Part shown: positions 47,408-62,241 of the stretch, in pieces
How the letters are laid out: every line of letters begins with the position of its first letter
Numbering within the stretch: the first letter of the stretch is position 1
Notes under the pieces: generated by a model
Database searches by the model: none
What the model was told of the DNA's origin: nothing
The model's input: the letters and a program-made list of their open reading frames with translations, nothing else
Program-made: the position numbers and the translations under genes
Origin: Variovorax davisae
Lineage (GTDB): Bacteria > Pseudomonadota > Gammaproteobacteria > Burkholderiales > Burkholderiaceae_C
Assembly: GCF_030316845.1 (NCBI RefSeq)
Contig: NZ_JASZYS010000005.1
Location: forward strand, 1 to 64,000
Length of the DNA: 64,000 nt
Direction: 5' to 3'

Positions 47408-48283
47408 ATGGCAGCTGGTAAGGAAATCCGCGGCAAGATCAAATCGGTGGAGAACACCAAGAAGATCACCAAGGCCATGGAAATGGTCTCGGTTTCCAAG
47501 ATGCGCAAGGCGCAGGAACGCATGCGCGCGGCCCGCCCCTACAGCGAGAAGATCCGCGACATCGCGGCCAACCTCGGCCAGGCGAACCCGGAGTACACGC
47601 ACGCCTTCATGAAGACGAGCGAGGCCAAGGCGGTCGGGTTCATCGTCGTGACCAGCGACAAGGGCCTGTGCGGCGGCTTGAACACCAACCTGCTGCGCGC
47701 CGTGACCGCCAAGATGCGCGAGGCGCAAGCCGCCGGCAAGACGATCGACTCGGTCGCCATCGGCAGCAAGGGCCTGGGCTTCCTGAACCGCATCGGCGCG
47801 CGCGTCGTCTCGCACGTCACGCACCTGGGCGACACGCCGCACCTCGACAAGCTCATCGGGCCGGTCAAGGCGCTGCTCGACGCCTACGCCGAAGGCAAGA
47901 TCTCGTCCGTGCACCTCTGCTATACGAAGTTCATCAACACCATCAAGCAAGAGCCGGTGGTGGAGCAATTGCTGCCCCTGGCCGCGGACACGCTTCGCAC
48001 CGAGTCGGGCCATCACTCGTGGGACTACATCTACGAGCCCGATGCGCAAAGCGTGATCGACGAGCTGCTGGTGCGCTATGTCGAATCGCTGGTGTACCAG
48101 GCCGTGGCCGAGAACATGGCGTCCGAGCACTCCGCCCGGATGGTGGCCATGAAGGCCGCGACCGACAACGCGGGCAACGTGATCGACGAGCTCAAGCTGG
48201 TCTACAACAAGACCCGCCAGGCAGGCATCACCAAAGAACTGTCGGAAATCGTCTCGGGCGCCGCGGCGGCCGCCGGCGTCTGA
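47408..48283 (+). CDS. atpG: F-type ATP synthase subunit gamma
   Basis: The 291-residue rotor shaft has the N-terminal [20 protein letters not shown] and C-terminal [19 protein letters not shown] coiled-coil helices, and the DKGLCGGLN loop. AAGGAAC precedes ATG 47408. Confidence 0.98.
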   Translation: MAAGKEIRGKIKSVENTKKITKAMEMVSVSKMRKAQERMRAARPYSEKIRDIAANLGQANPEYTHAFMKTSEAKAVGFIVVTSDKGLCGGLNTNLLRAVTAKMREAQAAGKTIDSVAIGSKGLGFLNRIGARVVSHVTHLGDTPHLDKLIGPVKALLDAYAEGKISSVHLCYTKFINTIKQEPVVEQLLPLAADTLRTESGHHSWDYIYEPDAQSVIDELLVRYVESLVYQAVAENMASEHSARMVAMKAATDNAGNVIDELKLVYNKTRQAGITKELSEIVSGAAAAAGV

Positions 48284-48308
48284 GCCTTTCGGCCCTCAAC
48301 AGATTTAA

Positions 48309-49742
<1,434 letters not shown>

Positions 49743-49751
49743 GGAATCCCC

Positions 49752-50171
49752 ATGGCAGGCACCATTCACGTCAACGTGGTCAGCGCCGAGGAGTCGATCT
49801 TCTCGGGCGAGGCCAAGTTCGTTGCTCTGCCCGGTGAAGCCGGCGAGCTCGGCATCTACCCGCGCCACACGCCGCTGATCACGCGCATCCGCCCCGGCGC
49901 GGTGCGCATCGAGACGGCCGACGGCGGCGAGGAATTCGTCTTCGTGGCCGGCGGCATTCTCGAAGTGCAGCCCACCACCGTGACCGTGCTGTCCGACACC
50001 GCGATCCGCGGCAAGGACCTCGACAGCGAAAAGGCCAACGCCGCCAAGGCCGCGGCCGAAGAAGCACTCAAGAGCGCCAAGACCGACATCGACATCGCGA
50101 TGGCGCAGTCGGAACTGGCCGTGATGGCCGCCCAGTTGGCCGCCCTGCGCAAGTACCGGCAAAAAAAGTAG
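49752..50171 (+). CDS. atpC: F-type ATP synthase subunit epsilon
   Basis: The 139-residue protein has the N-terminal beta domain ([31 protein letters not shown]) and the two C-terminal helices that can inhibit the enzyme. It closes the operon and is followed by a terminator. Confidence 0.97.
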   Translation: MAGTIHVNVVSAEESIFSGEAKFVALPGEAGELGIYPRHTPLITRIRPGAVRIETADGGEEFVFVAGGILEVQPTTVTVLSDTAIRGKDLDSEKANAAKAAAEEALKSAKTDIDIAMAQSELAVMAAQLAALRKYRQKK

Positions 50172-50191
50172 GCCCCCGCGCCTGCCAGTCC

Positions 50192-50215
50192 AAAGCCGCC
50201 TTCGGGCGGCTTTTT
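50192..50215 (+). terminator. Rho-independent terminator of the atp operon
   Basis: A perfect 9-bp stem AAAGCCGCC/GGCGGCTTT (50192-50200, 50205-50213) around a TTCG tetraloop ends in TTTTT (50211-50215). It sits 20 bases behind atpC. Confidence 0.95.
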
Positions 50216-50244
50216 CATTTCAGCGCCTGCCAGCCGGCGACTTC

Positions 50245-50284
50245 GGACTGTTTTTGGTCGAAGATGGGACTTGTTTGGCTGAAG
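50245..50284 (+). repeat. Pair of direct repeats upstream of the ROK gene, candidate operator
   Basis: GGACTGTTTTTGGTCGAAG (50245-50263) and GGACTTGTTTGGCTGAAG (50267-50284) are spaced 22 bases start to start, about two helical turns. They lie 79 bases before the ROK start. Such spacing fits binding of a dimeric regulator on one DNA face. Confidence 0.5.
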
Positions 50285-50362
50285 CCGCACCCCTAGTATT
50301 CGCCATCGTTGCGGCCGGCCTCGGCCATGCGCGACAGAAGAACGAATACCGGAGACAAGCAC

Positions 50363-51561
50363 TTGGCCCCCTGGAGCCGATTGACCGCGGACGAGATGCA
50401 ATTGCTGGAGACCACCTTCTGGTCGGCCGGCGGGTCGCGTCACGGCATGGCCGAGCAACTGGGCTTCTCCAAGAGCAAGGCCAACGCGTTGATCGCCGGC
50501 CTGGTGGAGCAGGGCCTCTTGGCGGAAGCCGGGCTGCAGCGCTCGTCGGGCGGACGCCGGCCCGAAAACCTCCAGCTGCATGCGGGCCTGGGCGTGGTGG
50601 TCGGCATCGACATCGGCGCCACCAGCGTCGATGTGGCGGTGCTCGGCCCCGACCTGGCCGTGCTGGCCCACCATGGCGAGCCGGCCGACGTGCGCGAAGG
50701 CCCGGGCGTGGTGCTGGCGCGCGTGCGGGTGCTGGTGCGCGAACTGCTGTCGCGCGCAGGCTTCGAGCCGCGCCACGTGATCGGCATCGGCATCGGCGTG
50801 CCCGGCCCGGTCAATTTCGAGATCGGCCAGCTCGTGAATCCGCCGCTGATGCCGGCCTGGGACAGCTTCTCGATCCGCGACTACCTGCGCGAGGAATACG
50901 CCGCACCGGTGTTCGTCGACAACGACGTCAACCTGATGGCGCTCGGCGAGCTGTGGCGGCTGCGGCGCTCGCTCACCAACTTCCTCGTGATCAAGGTCGG
51001 CACCGGCATCGGCTGCGGCATCGTCTGCCACGGCGAGGTCTACCGCGGCGCCGCCGGCTCGGCCGGCGATGTCGGCCACATCTGCGTCGACCAGGAGGGC
51101 CCGCGCTGCCATTGCGGCAACCTGGGCTGCGTCGAGGTGATGGCGGCCGGCCCGGCGATCACGCGGATGGCGGTCGAGGCGGCCACCGCCGGCGAGAGCG
51201 CCGCGCTGGCGGAATGCCTGCGCGCCCAGGGCCGGATCGACGCCGTCGATGTCGGCGAGGCCAGCCGCGCCGGTGATGCGTCGGCCAATGCGATCGTCCA
51301 GCGCGCCGGCAGCCTGATCGGCCAGATGCTGGCCTCGATCGTCAACTTCTTCAATCCATCGCATGTGTTCATCGGCGGCGGCATCACGCGCATCGGCCCG
51401 CTGTTCCTGGCCGCGGTGCGCCAGAGCGTCTACCAGCGCTCGCTGGCGCTGTCGACGCGCCACCTCGAGATCCAGTACACGCCGCTGGGCGCCCAGGCCG
51501 GACTGATCGGCGCCGGCGTGCTGGCGATGCACGAGACGCTCAAGGTGCGGGGGGTGGCGCC

Positions 51562-51565
<4 letters not shown>
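50363..51565 (+). CDS. ROK-family transcriptional regulator
   Basis: The 400-residue protein has an N-terminal winged-helix (about 5-65, with GFSKSKANALIAGLVEQG), then a sugar-kinase-like ROK domain with GIDIGATSVDVAVLGP, GIGVPGPVN and the zinc motif CHCGNLGCVEVMAAG. Start is uncertain. TTG 50363 follows GGAGA at 50351-50355, and the same GGAGACAAGCA sequence precedes the binding-protein gene; ATG 50327 would add 12 residues without a ribosome site. It likely represses this sugar operon and is released by a sugar ligand. Confidence 0.88.
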
Positions 51566-53029
<1,464 letters not shown>

Positions 53030-53052
<23 letters not shown>

Positions 53053-54049
53053 CGCCGACCCCCAGGCCGCGCACCGCCCGGTCGTCCAGCCGCGCTGGAC
53101 CGAGCGCCTGCACGGCTTCGGCCCGGTCATCGGGCTGGTGCTGCTGTGCATCGCCGGCACCTTGCTGAACGGCGATTTCGCCACTCTCGACAACGCGATG
53201 AACGTGCTCACGCGCACCGCCTTCATCGGCATCATCGCGGTCGGCATGTGCTTCGTGATCATCTCGGGCGGCATCGACCTGTCGGTCGGCTCGATGGCAG
53301 CGCTGATCGCGGGCTGCGTGATCATGTTCATCAACGCGATGGGCCCGGCGCTCGGCTCGCCGCTGCTCGCGGTGGTGCTCGGCGCGGTGCTGGCGGTGGT
53401 GCTCGGCGCCGTGTTCGGCCTGGCGCACGGCCTCTTGATCACCAAGGGGCGGATCGAGCCCTTCATCGTGACGCTCGGCACGCTGGGCATCTTCCGCGCC
53501 TACCTGACCTACTTCGCCGACGGCGGCGCGCTGACCCTGGACAACGAGCTGTCGGACCTCTACGCCCCGGTGTACTACGCGAGCCTGCTGGGCATCCCGG
53601 TGCCGGTGTGGGTGTTCTTCATCGTCGCGGTGATCGGCGGCCTGATCCTCAACCGCACCGCCTACGGGCGCTACGTGCAGGCCATCGGCTCCAACGAGCA
53701 GGTGGCGCGCTATGCCGCGGTGGGCGTCGACCATGTGAAGATCATGACCTACGTGCTGCTGGGCGTGTGCGTCGGCATCGCCACCTTGCTGTACGTGCCG
53801 CGGCTCGGCTCGGCCTCGCCCACCACCGGCCTGCTGTGGGAGCTCGAGGCGATCGCGGCGGTGATCGTCGGCGGCACGGCGCTCAAGGGCGGCGCCGGCA
53901 GCATCACGGGCACCGTGATCGGCGCGATCCTGCTGTCGGTCATCAGCAACATCCTCAACCTCACCAGCATCATCAGCGTGTACCTGAATGCCGCGGTGCA
54001 GGGCATCGTGATCATCGTCGTGGCCTTCCTGCAGCGCGGCAAGCGCTAG
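53030..54049 (+). CDS. Sugar ABC transporter permease (RbsC type)
   Basis: The 339-residue permease has about eight to ten helices and CUT2 motifs [36 protein letters not shown] and [21 protein letters not shown] 53030 lies behind GAAGAGGAG and overlaps the ATPase gene by 23 bases. The N-terminal ~25 residues are Pro-rich and cytoplasmic. Confidence 0.92.
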
Positions 54050-54104
54050 GCCCCATTCCGCTTTCCCGTCCGTTCCACTTCTTTCACAACAGGAGACAAG
54101 CAGC

Positions 54105-55070
54105 ATGACTTCCCTCACACGACGCCTGGCGCTCGGCGCCATTGCCGCCGCGAGTATCGCGGCCTTCCCGGTGCTGGCGGCCGCCGAGACGGTCAACCTC
54201 GGCGTGTCGATCCCGGCCGCCACGCACAGCTTCATGGGCGGCATCAACTACTGGGCCAACCAGGCCAAGAAGGACCTCGAGAAAGAGCACAAGGACCTGA
54301 AGATCACGATCAAGACCGCGGCCAACGCGCCCGAGCAGGCCAACCAGCTGCAGGACCTGTCGACCGTGACCAAGATCAACGCCCTGGTCGTGTTCCCGTT
54401 CGAGTCGGCGGCGCTGACCAAGCCGGTGGCCCAGGTCAAGGCCAAGGGCGCCTACGTCACGGTGGTCGACCGCGGCCTGACCGACACCAGCGCGCAGGAT
54501 GCCTACGTGGCCGGCGACAACACCGCCTTCGGCAAGATCCCGGCCGAATACATCGCCAAGAAGCTGGGCGGCAAGGGCAACGTGGTGGCGCTGCGCGGCA
54601 TCGCGACCACGCTGGACAACGAGCGCATGGACGCCTTCAACAGCGTGCTCAAGAACTACCCCGGCATCACGCTGCTGGACGCCAAGTACGCCAACTGGAA
54701 CCGCGACGATGCCTTCAAGGTCACGCAGGACTACCTGACGCGCTTCAAGAACATCGACGCCATCTGGGCCGCCGACGACGACATGGCGGTGGGCGTGCTG
54801 AAGGCCATCGAGCAGGCCAAGCGCGACGACATCAAGATCGTGTTCGGCGGCGCCGGCGCCAAGGGCATGGTCAAGACCATCATGGACGGCAAGGACAAGC
54901 GCATCGACGCCGACGTGAGCTACTCGCCGAAGTTCATCTACGACGCGATCAAGCTCACGGCCGAAGCGCGCCTGAAGGGCGAGAAGCTGCCGGCGACGAC
55001 GATCATTCCGTCGGTGCTGATCACCAAGGACAACGCCAAGTCCTTCTACCACCCCGACTCGCCATTCTGA
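54105..55070 (+). CDS. Sugar ABC transporter periplasmic binding protein (RbsB type)
   Basis: The 321-residue precursor has a Sec signal (about 1-26, ending VLAAAET) and a type I sugar-binding fold: [35 protein letters not shown] and [18 protein letters not shown]. Aromatic residues near 42-50 (FMGGINYW) could stack on a sugar. GGAGA precedes ATG 54105. The ligand is not determined; the next gene suggests a polyol or inositol-like compound. Confidence 0.92.
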   Translation: MTSLTRRLALGAIAAASIAAFPVLAAAETVNLGVSIPAATHSFMGGINYWANQAKKDLEKEHKDLKITIKTAANAPEQANQLQDLSTVTKINALVVFPFESAALTKPVAQVKAKGAYVTVVDRGLTDTSAQDAYVAGDNTAFGKIPAEYIAKKLGGKGNVVALRGIATTLDNERMDAFNSVLKNYPGITLLDAKYANWNRDDAFKVTQDYLTRFKNIDAIWAADDDMAVGVLKAIEQAKRDDIKIVFGGAGAKGMVKTIMDGKDKRIDADVSYSPKFIYDAIKLTAEARLKGEKLPATTIIPSVLITKDNAKSFYHPDSPF

Positions 55071-56236
55071 TGGCCCCGGAGACCTCTCGTCGCAAGCTGC
55101 GCTACGCGATGGTCGGCGGGGGGCGCGACGCGTTCATCGGCGCGGTGCATCGCCATGCGATCGCGCTCGATGGACAGGTCGAGCTGGTCGCCGGCGCGCT
55201 GTCCTCGAGCGCCGAGAAGGCGCGCGCCTCGGGGCGCGACCTGTTCCTGGCCGACGACCGCAACCATGGCGACTGGCAGGCGCTGCTCGACGACGAGCTG
55301 AAGCGGCCGGCGGGGGAACGCATCGACTTCGTCTCGATCGTGACGCCGAACCATGTCCACTACCCCGTCGCGCAGGCCTTCGTCGACGCCGGCTTCCACG
55401 TCGTCTGCGACAAGCCGCTGGTGCACACGCGCCAGCAGGCCGATGCGCTGGTCGCGGCGGTGGCGCGCCGGGGCACGGTGTTCGGCGTCACCTACAACTA
55501 CACCGGCTACCCGATGGTCCGCCAGGCACGCGAGATGGTGCGCGCGGGCGAACTCGGCGAGATCCGCAAGGTGGTGGTCGAATACAACCAGGGCTGGCTC
55601 GCGACCCGGCTCGAGGGCGAGGGCAACAAGCAGGCCGCCTGGCGCAGCGACCCGGCGCGCAGCGGCGCCGCCGGGGCCATCGGCGACATCGGCTCCCATG
55701 CCGAGAACCTGGTGGCGACCGTCACCGGCCTGGAGATCGAGAGCCTCTGCGCCGACCTGAGTTCGCTGGTGCCCGGGCGGCCGCTCGACGACGATGGCAG
55801 CCTGCTGCTGCGATTCCGTGGCGGTGCGCGCGGGGTGCTGATCGCCTCGCAGGTCAACACGGGGCTGGAGAACGACTTGCGGCTGCGGGTCTCGGGCACG
55901 CTCGGCACGCTGGTCTGGCGGCAGGAACGGCCGAGCGACCTCGTGCATCTGCCGCACGACGGCCCGAAGCGCGTCTTCACGCGCGGCGCACCGTGGCTTT
56001 GCGAAGCCGCGCGGCGCGCCAGTCGCTTGCCGAGCGGGCATCCGGAGGGCTTCATCGAGGCCTTCGCCAATGTCTATGGCGGGGTGGCGGCGGATATCCG
56101 GGCGCGGCTCGCGGGCCAGCCGCCCGACCCGCTCGCGGCCGACTACCCGCGGGTCGAGGACGGTGCCCGCGGCGTGCGGTTCATCGAGCGCACGGTGGCC
56201 TCGACGGGCAGCGACCAGAAATGGACGGCCTGGTAG
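55070..56236 (+). CDS. Gfo/Idh/MocA-family NAD(P)-dependent dehydrogenase
   Basis: The 388-residue protein has an N-terminal Rossmann domain ([17 protein letters not shown], then [13 protein letters not shown]) and the catalytic-Lys motif [10 protein letters not shown], in place of the usual [14 protein letters not shown] carries the conserved Asp/His. It probably oxidises the imported sugar or polyol. TGATG overlap couples it to the binding protein. The start ATG at 55070 shares its A with the stop. Confidence 0.9.
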   Translation: MAPETSRRKLRYAMVGGGRDAFIGAVHRHAIALDGQVELVAGALSSSAEKARASGRDLFLADDRNHGDWQALLDDELKRPAGERIDFVSIVTPNHVHYPVAQAFVDAGFHVVCDKPLVHTRQQADALVAAVARRGTVFGVTYNYTGYPMVRQAREMVRAGELGEIRKVVVEYNQGWLATRLEGEGNKQAAWRSDPARSGAAGAIGDIGSHAENLVATVTGLEIESLCADLSSLVPGRPLDDDGSLLLRFRGGARGVLIASQVNTGLENDLRLRVSGTLGTLVWRQERPSDLVHLPHDGPKRVFTRGAPWLCEAARRASRLPSGHPEGFIEAFANVYGGVAADIRARLAGQPPDPLAADYPRVEDGARGVRFIERTVASTGSDQKWTAW

Positions 56237-56317
56237 GGCCCTTGGCGCGCGCGTAGGCCCCGGCCCACATCGCGTCGGGCTCGCGTCACGGCAGCACCGG
56301 CCGTTGCGCGGCCTACC

Positions 56318-57367
56318 ATGGAGGGCGCCATGGTCACCGCGCCGCCCACCTCCTCCAGCGACCTCGTCGTCGCCCGCCCCGAAGGCCTCTACTGCCCGCC
56401 GGGCGATTTCTACATCGACCCGTGGCGCCCGGTCGACCGCGCCGTCATCACGCATGCCCACTCCGACCATGCCCGCGTCGGCCATGGCCACTACCTCGCA
56501 CACACCGACAGCGAAGGCACGCTGCGCACCCGCCTTGGCGAGATCACCCTGCAGACGCTGCCCTATGGCGAGTCCATCGTGCAGAACGGCGTGCGCGTGT
56601 CGCTGCATCCGGCCGGCCACGTGCTGGGCTCGGCCCAGGTGCGGCTCGAACACGGTGGCCGCGTCTGGGTCGCCTCGGGCGACTACAAGACCGAGCCCGA
56701 CGGCACCTGCACGCCCTTCGAGCCGGTGCCCTGCGACACCTTCATCACCGAGTCGACCTTCGGCCTGCCGATCTATCGCTGGCCGACGCAGGCCGCACTG
56801 TTCGCCGAGATCAACGGCTGGTGGCGCGCCAACGCCGAGCAGGGCCGGGCCTCGGTGCTGCTTTGCTATGCCTTCGGCAAGGCCCAGCGCATCCTGCATG
56901 GCGTGGACCCGGCCATCGGCCCGATCGTGGTCCATGGCGCGGTCGAACCGCTGAATGCCGTGTACCGCGCAGCCGGCGTGGCCCTGCCGCCCACCTTGCG
57001 CGTGACCGACCCGGGCGTCGACGCGGCGCTGCTGCGGCGCGCGCTGGTGCTGGCGCCGCCCTCGGCCCAGGGCACGCCGTGGCTGCGGCGCTTCGGCAAC
57101 TACTCGGACGCCTTCGCCAGCGGCTGGATGCAGCTGCGCGGCACGCGGCGGCGGCGCGGGGTGGATCGCGGCTTCGTGATGTCGGACCACGCGGACTGGC
57201 CCGGCCTGCAGCGGGCCATCGCCGGCACCGGCGCCGAGCGGGTGTTCGTGACGCACGGCAGCGTGGCCGTGCTGGTGCGCTGGCTGACCGAGAACGGCCT
57301 CCAGGCGCAGGGCTTCAAGACCGAATACGGCGACGAAGACACGGAGCCGGTCGCGGCCGTGCCATGA
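56318..57367 (+). CDS. Ligase-associated DNA exonuclease (metallo-beta-lactamase fold)
   Basis: The 349-residue protein has the MBL metal motif [20 protein letters not shown] and the beta-CASP-like segment with [10 protein letters not shown]. It belongs to the group of MBL-fold exonucleases found beside ATP-dependent ligases. ATG 56318 is the longest start; ATG 56330 is close behind. It overlaps the ligase gene by four bases (ATGA), which fixes the association. Confidence 0.9.
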   Translation: MEGAMVTAPPTSSSDLVVARPEGLYCPPGDFYIDPWRPVDRAVITHAHSDHARVGHGHYLAHTDSEGTLRTRLGEITLQTLPYGESIVQNGVRVSLHPAGHVLGSAQVRLEHGGRVWVASGDYKTEPDGTCTPFEPVPCDTFITESTFGLPIYRWPTQAALFAEINGWWRANAEQGRASVLLCYAFGKAQRILHGVDPAIGPIVVHGAVEPLNAVYRAAGVALPPTLRVTDPGVDAALLRRALVLAPPSAQGTPWLRRFGNYSDAFASGWMQLRGTRRRRGVDRGFVMSDHADWPGLQRAIAGTGAERVFVTHGSVAVLVRWLTENGLQAQGFKTEYGDEDTEPVAAVP

Positions 57368-59010
57368 AGCAGTTCGCCGCGCTCTACCGCGAACTCGACG
57401 CGACCACCTCCAGCCTCGCCAAGCAGGCCGCGCTGCAACGCTATCTGCAGGATGCGCCGGCGCCGGACGCGGCCTGGGCCGTGTACTTCCTCGCCGGCGG
57501 CAAGCCGCGCCAGCTGGTGCCCGCCAAGCTCTTGCGGCTGCTCGCCCAGGAGGCCGCGGGCCTGCCCGAGTGGCTGTTCGACGAAAGCTACGAAGCGGTC
57601 GGCGATCTCGCGGAGACGATTTCGCTGCTGCTGCCGGCGCCGACCGACGTCCACGACATGGGCCTGGCAGAGTGGATCGAAGCGCATCTGCTGCCGCTGC
57701 GCAAGCTGGCGCCCGAGGCCTTGCCCGATGCGCTACGCACCCAGTGGCAGCGCCTCGCCACCGACGAGCGGCTGGTCTACTTCAAGCTCATCACGGGCGG
57801 CTTCCGTGTCGGCGTGTCGAAGCTGCAGGTCACGCAGGCGCTGGCCGCGGTCGGCGCGCTCGACCCCAAGCGCGTGGCCCAGCGGCTGATGGGCTACACG
57901 CACATCAGCGGCCAGCCGACGGCCGCCGACTATGCGGCGCTGATCTCGCCCGAGAGCACCAGCGAGCGCGACCAGAAGACCAGCGGCCAGCCCTATCCCT
58001 TCTTTCTGGCGCATCCGTTCAACCTGCCTCTCGCCCAGTTCGACGCCGCGCTGGGTCCGCCCGCGCAATGGATCGTCGAATGGAAATGGGACGGCATCCG
58101 GGCCCAGCTGGTCAAGCGAGCGGGCCAGGTCTGGCTCTGGTCTCGCGGCGAGGAGCTGGTGACCGACCGCTTTCCCGAGCTCGCCGTGATGGGCGATGCC
58201 TTGCCCGACGGCACGGTGCTCGACGGCGAGATCGTGGTCTGGCGCGACGACCGCGTGCAGCCCTTCGCCGAGCTGCAGAAGCGCATCGGCCGCAAGACGC
58301 TGGGGGCCAAGCTGCTGCGCGAGATCCCGGTGGTCCTGCTGGCCTACGACCTGCTCGAATGGCAGGGCCGCGACCTGCGCGGCATGCCGCAGCAGGCGCG
58401 CCGCGAGCTGCTCGACGAGCTGCTCGCGAGCGTGCAGCATCCGTCGCTGATCGCCAGCCCGATGCTGCACGGCGCCGACTGGCCGGACCTGGCACGGCAG
58501 CGCGAGGCGGCCCGCGCCATGGGCGTCGAAGGCATGATGCTCAAGCAGCGCGATGCCCGCTACGGCGTCGGCCGCACCAAGGATGTCGGCACCTGGTGGA
58601 AGTGGAAGATCGACCCGCTGTCGATCGATGCGGTGCTGGTCTACGCCCAGCGCGGCCATGGCCGGCGCGCCAGTCTCTACAGCGACTACACCTTCGCGGT
58701 GTGGGACGGCCTGCCGGGAGACGAACAGCGCAAGCTCGTGCCTTTCGCCAAGGCGTACTCCGGCCTGACCGATGCCGAGATGGCGAGGGTCGATGCGGTG
58801 ATCCGCAAGACCACCATCGAGAGCTTCGGGCCGGTGCGCAGCGTGCGGCCGACGCTGGTGTTCGAGCTCGGCTTCGAGGGCATCGCCCGCAGCACGCGCC
58901 ACAAGAGCGGCATCGCGGTGCGCTTCCCGCGCATGCTGCGCTGGCGCGAGGACAAGACCGTCGAAGACGCCGACAGCCTGCAGACGCTGGCGGCGCTGCT
59001 GCCTTCGTGA
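57364..59010 (+). CDS. ATP-dependent DNA ligase
   Basis: The 548-residue enzyme has an N-terminal DNA-binding domain (about 1-210), the nucleotidyl motif [12 protein letters not shown] with adenylated Lys241, motif III-like VLLAYDLLE, motif [13 protein letters not shown] and motif V WWKWKI. An OB-fold closes the protein. It is in the bacterial LigB/C-like class linked with repair, in addition to the NAD-dependent LigA. Coupled to both neighbours. Confidence 0.92.
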   Translation: MKQFAALYRELDATTSSLAKQAALQRYLQDAPAPDAAWAVYFLAGGKPRQLVPAKLLRLLAQEAAGLPEWLFDESYEAVGDLAETISLLLPAPTDVHDMGLAEWIEAHLLPLRKLAPEALPDALRTQWQRLATDERLVYFKLITGGFRVGVSKLQVTQALAAVGALDPKRVAQRLMGYTHISGQPTAADYAALISPESTSERDQKTSGQPYPFFLAHPFNLPLAQFDAALGPPAQWIVEWKWDGIRAQLVKRAGQVWLWSRGEELVTDRFPELAVMGDALPDGTVLDGEIVVWRDDRVQPFAELQKRIGRKTLGAKLLREIPVVLLAYDLLEWQGRDLRGMPQQARRELLDELLASVQHPSLIASPMLHGADWPDLARQREAARAMGVEGMMLKQRDARYGVGRTKDVGTWWKWKIDPLSIDAVLVYAQRGHGRRASLYSDYTFAVWDGLPGDEQRKLVPFAKAYSGLTDAEMARVDAVIRKTTIESFGPVRSVRPTLVFELGFEGIARSTRHKSGIAVRFPRMLRWREDKTVEDADSLQTLAALLPS

Positions 59011-61523
59011 TGACGACGAAACAAGCGCTCGATGCCTGGTTCGCGGCGCGTGGCTGGAAGGCCTTCAAGTTCCAGCGTGCCGTCTGGAAGGCGGTGGCGC
59101 AGGGCCGTTCGGGCCTGTTGCACGCGACCACCGGCGCCGGCAAGACCTACGCCGTCTGGCTCGGCGCGCTGCTGGCCTTCGGGGCGCCGCCCAAACGTCC
59201 CGGCGGCAAGCGGCCACCGGTCGCGCCGCCGCTGATGGTGCTGTGGCTGACGCCGATGCGAGCCCTTGCGGCCGACACGCTGCGTGCCTTGCAGCAGGCC
59301 CTCGACGCCGCCGCTGCCGAGATGCAACCGTGGAGCGCCGGCGCGCGCAGCGGCGACACCGGTTCGGCGGAGCGCAGTGCCCAGAACCAGCGCCTGCCGA
59401 CCGTGCTGGTCACCACGCCCGAGAGCCTGTCGCTGCTGCTCGCGCGCGCCGATGCGCGAGAGGTGCTCGGCACGCTGCGCATGGTGGTGGTCGACGAATG
59501 GCACGAGCTGCTCGGCAACAAGCGCGGCGTGCAGGTGCAGCTGGCACTGGCGCGCCTGCGGCGCTGGAACGACGGGCTGTGCGTCTGGGGCATGTCGGCC
59601 ACGCTGGGCAACCTCGAGGAAGCCATGCGAACGCTGCTGGGTCCGCAGGAGGGTGTCCTGGTGCAAGGCGAGGTGCCGAAGCAGCTGGTCGTCGATTCGC
59701 TGCTGCCGGGCCGTGCCGAACGCTTTCCCTGGGGTGGCCACCTGGGCCTCATGATGCTGCCGCAGGTGATCGAGGAGATCGCCGCCAGCCCGACCACGCT
59801 GGTCTTCACCAACACGCGTTCGCAGTCCGAGATCTGGTATCAGGCGATGCTCGAGGCGCGACCCGACTGGGCCGGGCAGATCGCGCTGCACCACGGCTCG
59901 CTCGACCGCTCGGTGCGCGAATGGGTCGAGCTGGGCCTCAAGAGCGGCGAGCTCAAGGCGGTGGTCTGCACCTCGAGCCTGGACCTGGGGGTCGACTTCC
60001 TGCCGGTCGAGCGCGTGCTGCAGATCGGCTCCCCCAAGGGCGTGGCGCGGCTGCTGCAGCGCGCGGGCCGCTCGGGCCATGCGCCGGGGCGGCCGTCGCG
60101 CATCACGCTGGTGCCGACCCACAGCATCGAGATGGTCGAAGGCGCGGCGGCGCGCGCCGCGATCGCGGCCGGCCACATCGAGTCGCGCAGCTCGCCCGAG
60201 CAGCCGCTGGACGTGCTGGTGCAGCACCTGGTGACGGTCGCGCTCGGCGGCGGCTTCGTGCCCGAGGCGCTGTACGAGGAAGTGCGAAGCACCGCCGCCT
60301 ATGCGGCGCTCTCGCGCGACAGCTGGCAGTGGTGCCTGGACTTCGTCTCGCAGGGCGGCGCCTCGCTGGCCGCCTACCCGGACTACCGGCGCGCGGTGCC
60401 GGATGCGCAAGGCGTCTGGCGCGTGCCCGATGCGCGGCTGGCGCGCCGCCATCGCATGAACATCGGCACCATCGTGAGCGATGCCAGCCTGTCGGTGCAG
60501 TTCCTCGGCGGCGCCAGGATCGGCAGCGTCGAGGAGGGCTTCGTCGCCCGCATGAAGCCCGGCGACTGCTTCCTGTTCGGCGGCCGGCTGCTCGAACTGG
60601 TGCGCATCCACGACATGACCGCCTGGGTGCGGCGCGCCAGCGGCAAGCGCGCCGCGGTGCCGCGCTGGAACGGCGGGCGGATGCCGCTGTCGAGCACGCT
60701 GGCCGATGCCGTGGTGCAGCAGCTCGCGCTCGCCGACCAGGGCCGCTACGAGACGCCGGAATTGCAATGCGTGCGCCCGCTGCTCGAGATCCAGCAGCGC
60801 TGGTCGGCACTGCCGACGCCCGATACCCTGCTGGCCGAAGTGCTCAAGTCGCGCGAGGGCTGGCACCTGTTCCTCTACCCCTTCGGCGGCCGGCCGGTGC
60901 ATCTCGGGCTCGCGAACCTGATCGCCTGGCGCATCGCGCAGCACCAGCCGCGCACCTTCTCGATCGCGGTCAACGACTACGGCTTCGAACTGCTCAGCGC
61001 CACCGAGGTCGACTGGCCGGCGCTGCTGCCGCAGGTGCTGGTGGCGGGGCACGACAGCGCGGCGCTGGACGCGATCGCGCACGACGACGAGCGCACGGCG
61101 CTGCTGCACGAGGTGCTGGCGTCGCTGAACGCCACCGAACTGGCGCGCCGTCGTTTTCGCGAGATCGCGCGGGTCTCGGGCTTGATCTTCCAGGGCTATC
61201 CGGGCGAGAAGCGAAGCAACAAGCAACTGCAGGCATCGTCGTCGCTGTTCTACGAAGTGTTCCGCAAGTACGACCCGGCCAACCGGTTGCTGCAGCAGGC
61301 CGAGGCCGAACTGCTGGCGCAGGAGCTCGAGATCGGCCGCCTGCGGGCCAGCCTGGCGCGCATGCGAGCGCAGCGGCTGGTGCTGCGCATGCTCGCCAAG
61401 CCCACGCCCTTCGCTTTCCCGCTGATGGTCGAGCGCTTTCGCGAGAAGCTGTCGAACGAGAACGTGGCCGACCGCATCGCGCGCATGGTCCAGCAGTTCG
61501 AGCGCGCGGCCGCGGGTCATTGA
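59010..61523 (+). CDS. Ligase-associated DEXH-box DNA helicase
   Basis: The 837-residue protein has Walker [10 protein letters not shown] (Lys45), DEWH at 162-165, motif III MSATLGN and motif [17 protein letters not shown]. After about residue 420 comes a long Lhr-like C-terminal region. It belongs to the Lhr-related superfamily 2. The start ATG 59010 shares its A with the ligase stop; GTG 59007 is an alternative. It should unwind or remodel DNA for the exonuclease and ligase. Confidence 0.93.
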   Translation: MTTKQALDAWFAARGWKAFKFQRAVWKAVAQGRSGLLHATTGAGKTYAVWLGALLAFGAPPKRPGGKRPPVAPPLMVLWLTPMRALAADTLRALQQALDAAAAEMQPWSAGARSGDTGSAERSAQNQRLPTVLVTTPESLSLLLARADAREVLGTLRMVVVDEWHELLGNKRGVQVQLALARLRRWNDGLCVWGMSATLGNLEEAMRTLLGPQEGVLVQGEVPKQLVVDSLLPGRAERFPWGGHLGLMMLPQVIEEIAASPTTLVFTNTRSQSEIWYQAMLEARPDWAGQIALHHGSLDRSVREWVELGLKSGELKAVVCTSSLDLGVDFLPVERVLQIGSPKGVARLLQRAGRSGHAPGRPSRITLVPTHSIEMVEGAAARAAIAAGHIESRSSPEQPLDVLVQHLVTVALGGGFVPEALYEEVRSTAAYAALSRDSWQWCLDFVSQGGASLAAYPDYRRAVPDAQGVWRVPDARLARRHRMNIGTIVSDASLSVQFLGGARIGSVEEGFVARMKPGDCFLFGGRLLELVRIHDMTAWVRRASGKRAAVPRWNGGRMPLSSTLADAVVQQLALADQGRYETPELQCVRPLLEIQQRWSALPTPDTLLAEVLKSREGWHLFLYPFGGRPVHLGLANLIAWRIAQHQPRTFSIAVNDYGFELLSATEVDWPALLPQVLVAGHDSAALDAIAHDDERTALLHEVLASLNATELARRRFREIARVSGLIFQGYPGEKRSNKQLQASSSLFYEVFRKYDPANRLLQQAEAELLAQELEIGRLRASLARMRAQRLVLRMLAKPTPFAFPLMVERFREKLSNENVADRIARMVQQFERAAAGH

Positions 61524-61556
61524 AACCGCCGCGCCAATTTTTGGGACACTCGAACC

Positions 61557-62231
61557 GTGACCTCGCCGCCCACTGCCTGCCGGATCGAACTGGCCGGCGA
61601 AACCGTCGAACTGCTGCCCGAGCGCGCCGTCTGGTGGCCGGCGGCCGGCGTGCTGTTCGTGGCCGACCTGCACCTGGGCAAGGCGGCCACCTACCGCGCG
61701 CTGGGCCAGCCGGTCCCCGGCGGCACCACGCACGAGAACCTGGCGCGGCTCGACCGGCTGATCGTGCGGCTGGCACCGCGCGAGATCGTTTTTCTCGGTG
61801 ACTTCCTGCATGCGGCGCAGGCTCGCACGGCCTCGCTGCTGGCGGCGGTCGAGGCCTGGCGCGGCCGCCACGCGGCGCTGGCCTGCACCCTGGTGCGCGG
61901 CAACCACGACAGCCGGGCCGGCGACCCGCCGGCCGCGCTGCGCTTCGAGCTGTTCGACGAGCCGCATCGGATCGGCCCCTTCGCGGCCTGCCATCACCCG
62001 CAGCGCCACCCGACGCAGGTCGTGCTGGCCGGCCATCTTCATCCGGCCTGCAGGCTGCACGGCCGTGGCCGCGACAGCCTGCGCATGCCCTGCTTCGTGC
62101 GCGAGGACGCGCAATTGATCCTGCCCGCCTTCGGCGAATTCACCGGCGGCTGGCAGGTGGAGGCGGCGCCCGGGCGACGCTTCTACGTGGTCGGCGGCGA
62201 CGGTGTGTGGGCGCTGCCCGGCATCGGCTGA
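61557..62231 (+). CDS. pdeM: Ligase-associated phosphoesterase PdeM
   Basis: The 224-residue metallophosphoesterase has DLHLGKAATY, GDFLHA, RGNHDS and GHLHPAC metal motifs. It is the fourth member of the exonuclease-ligase-helicase cluster. The start is GTG 61557, 33 bases behind the helicase. It is predicted to be a nuclease or phosphodiesterase with Mn2+. Confidence 0.9.
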   Translation: MTSPPTACRIELAGETVELLPERAVWWPAAGVLFVADLHLGKAATYRALGQPVPGGTTHENLARLDRLIVRLAPREIVFLGDFLHAAQARTASLLAAVEAWRGRHAALACTLVRGNHDSRAGDPPAALRFELFDEPHRIGPFAACHHPQRHPTQVVLAGHLHPACRLHGRGRDSLRMPCFVREDAQLILPAFGEFTGGWQVEAAPGRRFYVVGGDGVWALPGIG

Positions 62232-62241
62232 GAGGTGGAGC

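Noticed and set aside
58686-62114. A 1142-codon open frame on the minus strand opposite the ligase, helicase and PdeM genes
   Set aside because: No recognisable domain and shadow-like composition; the plus strand has conserved motifs throughout.
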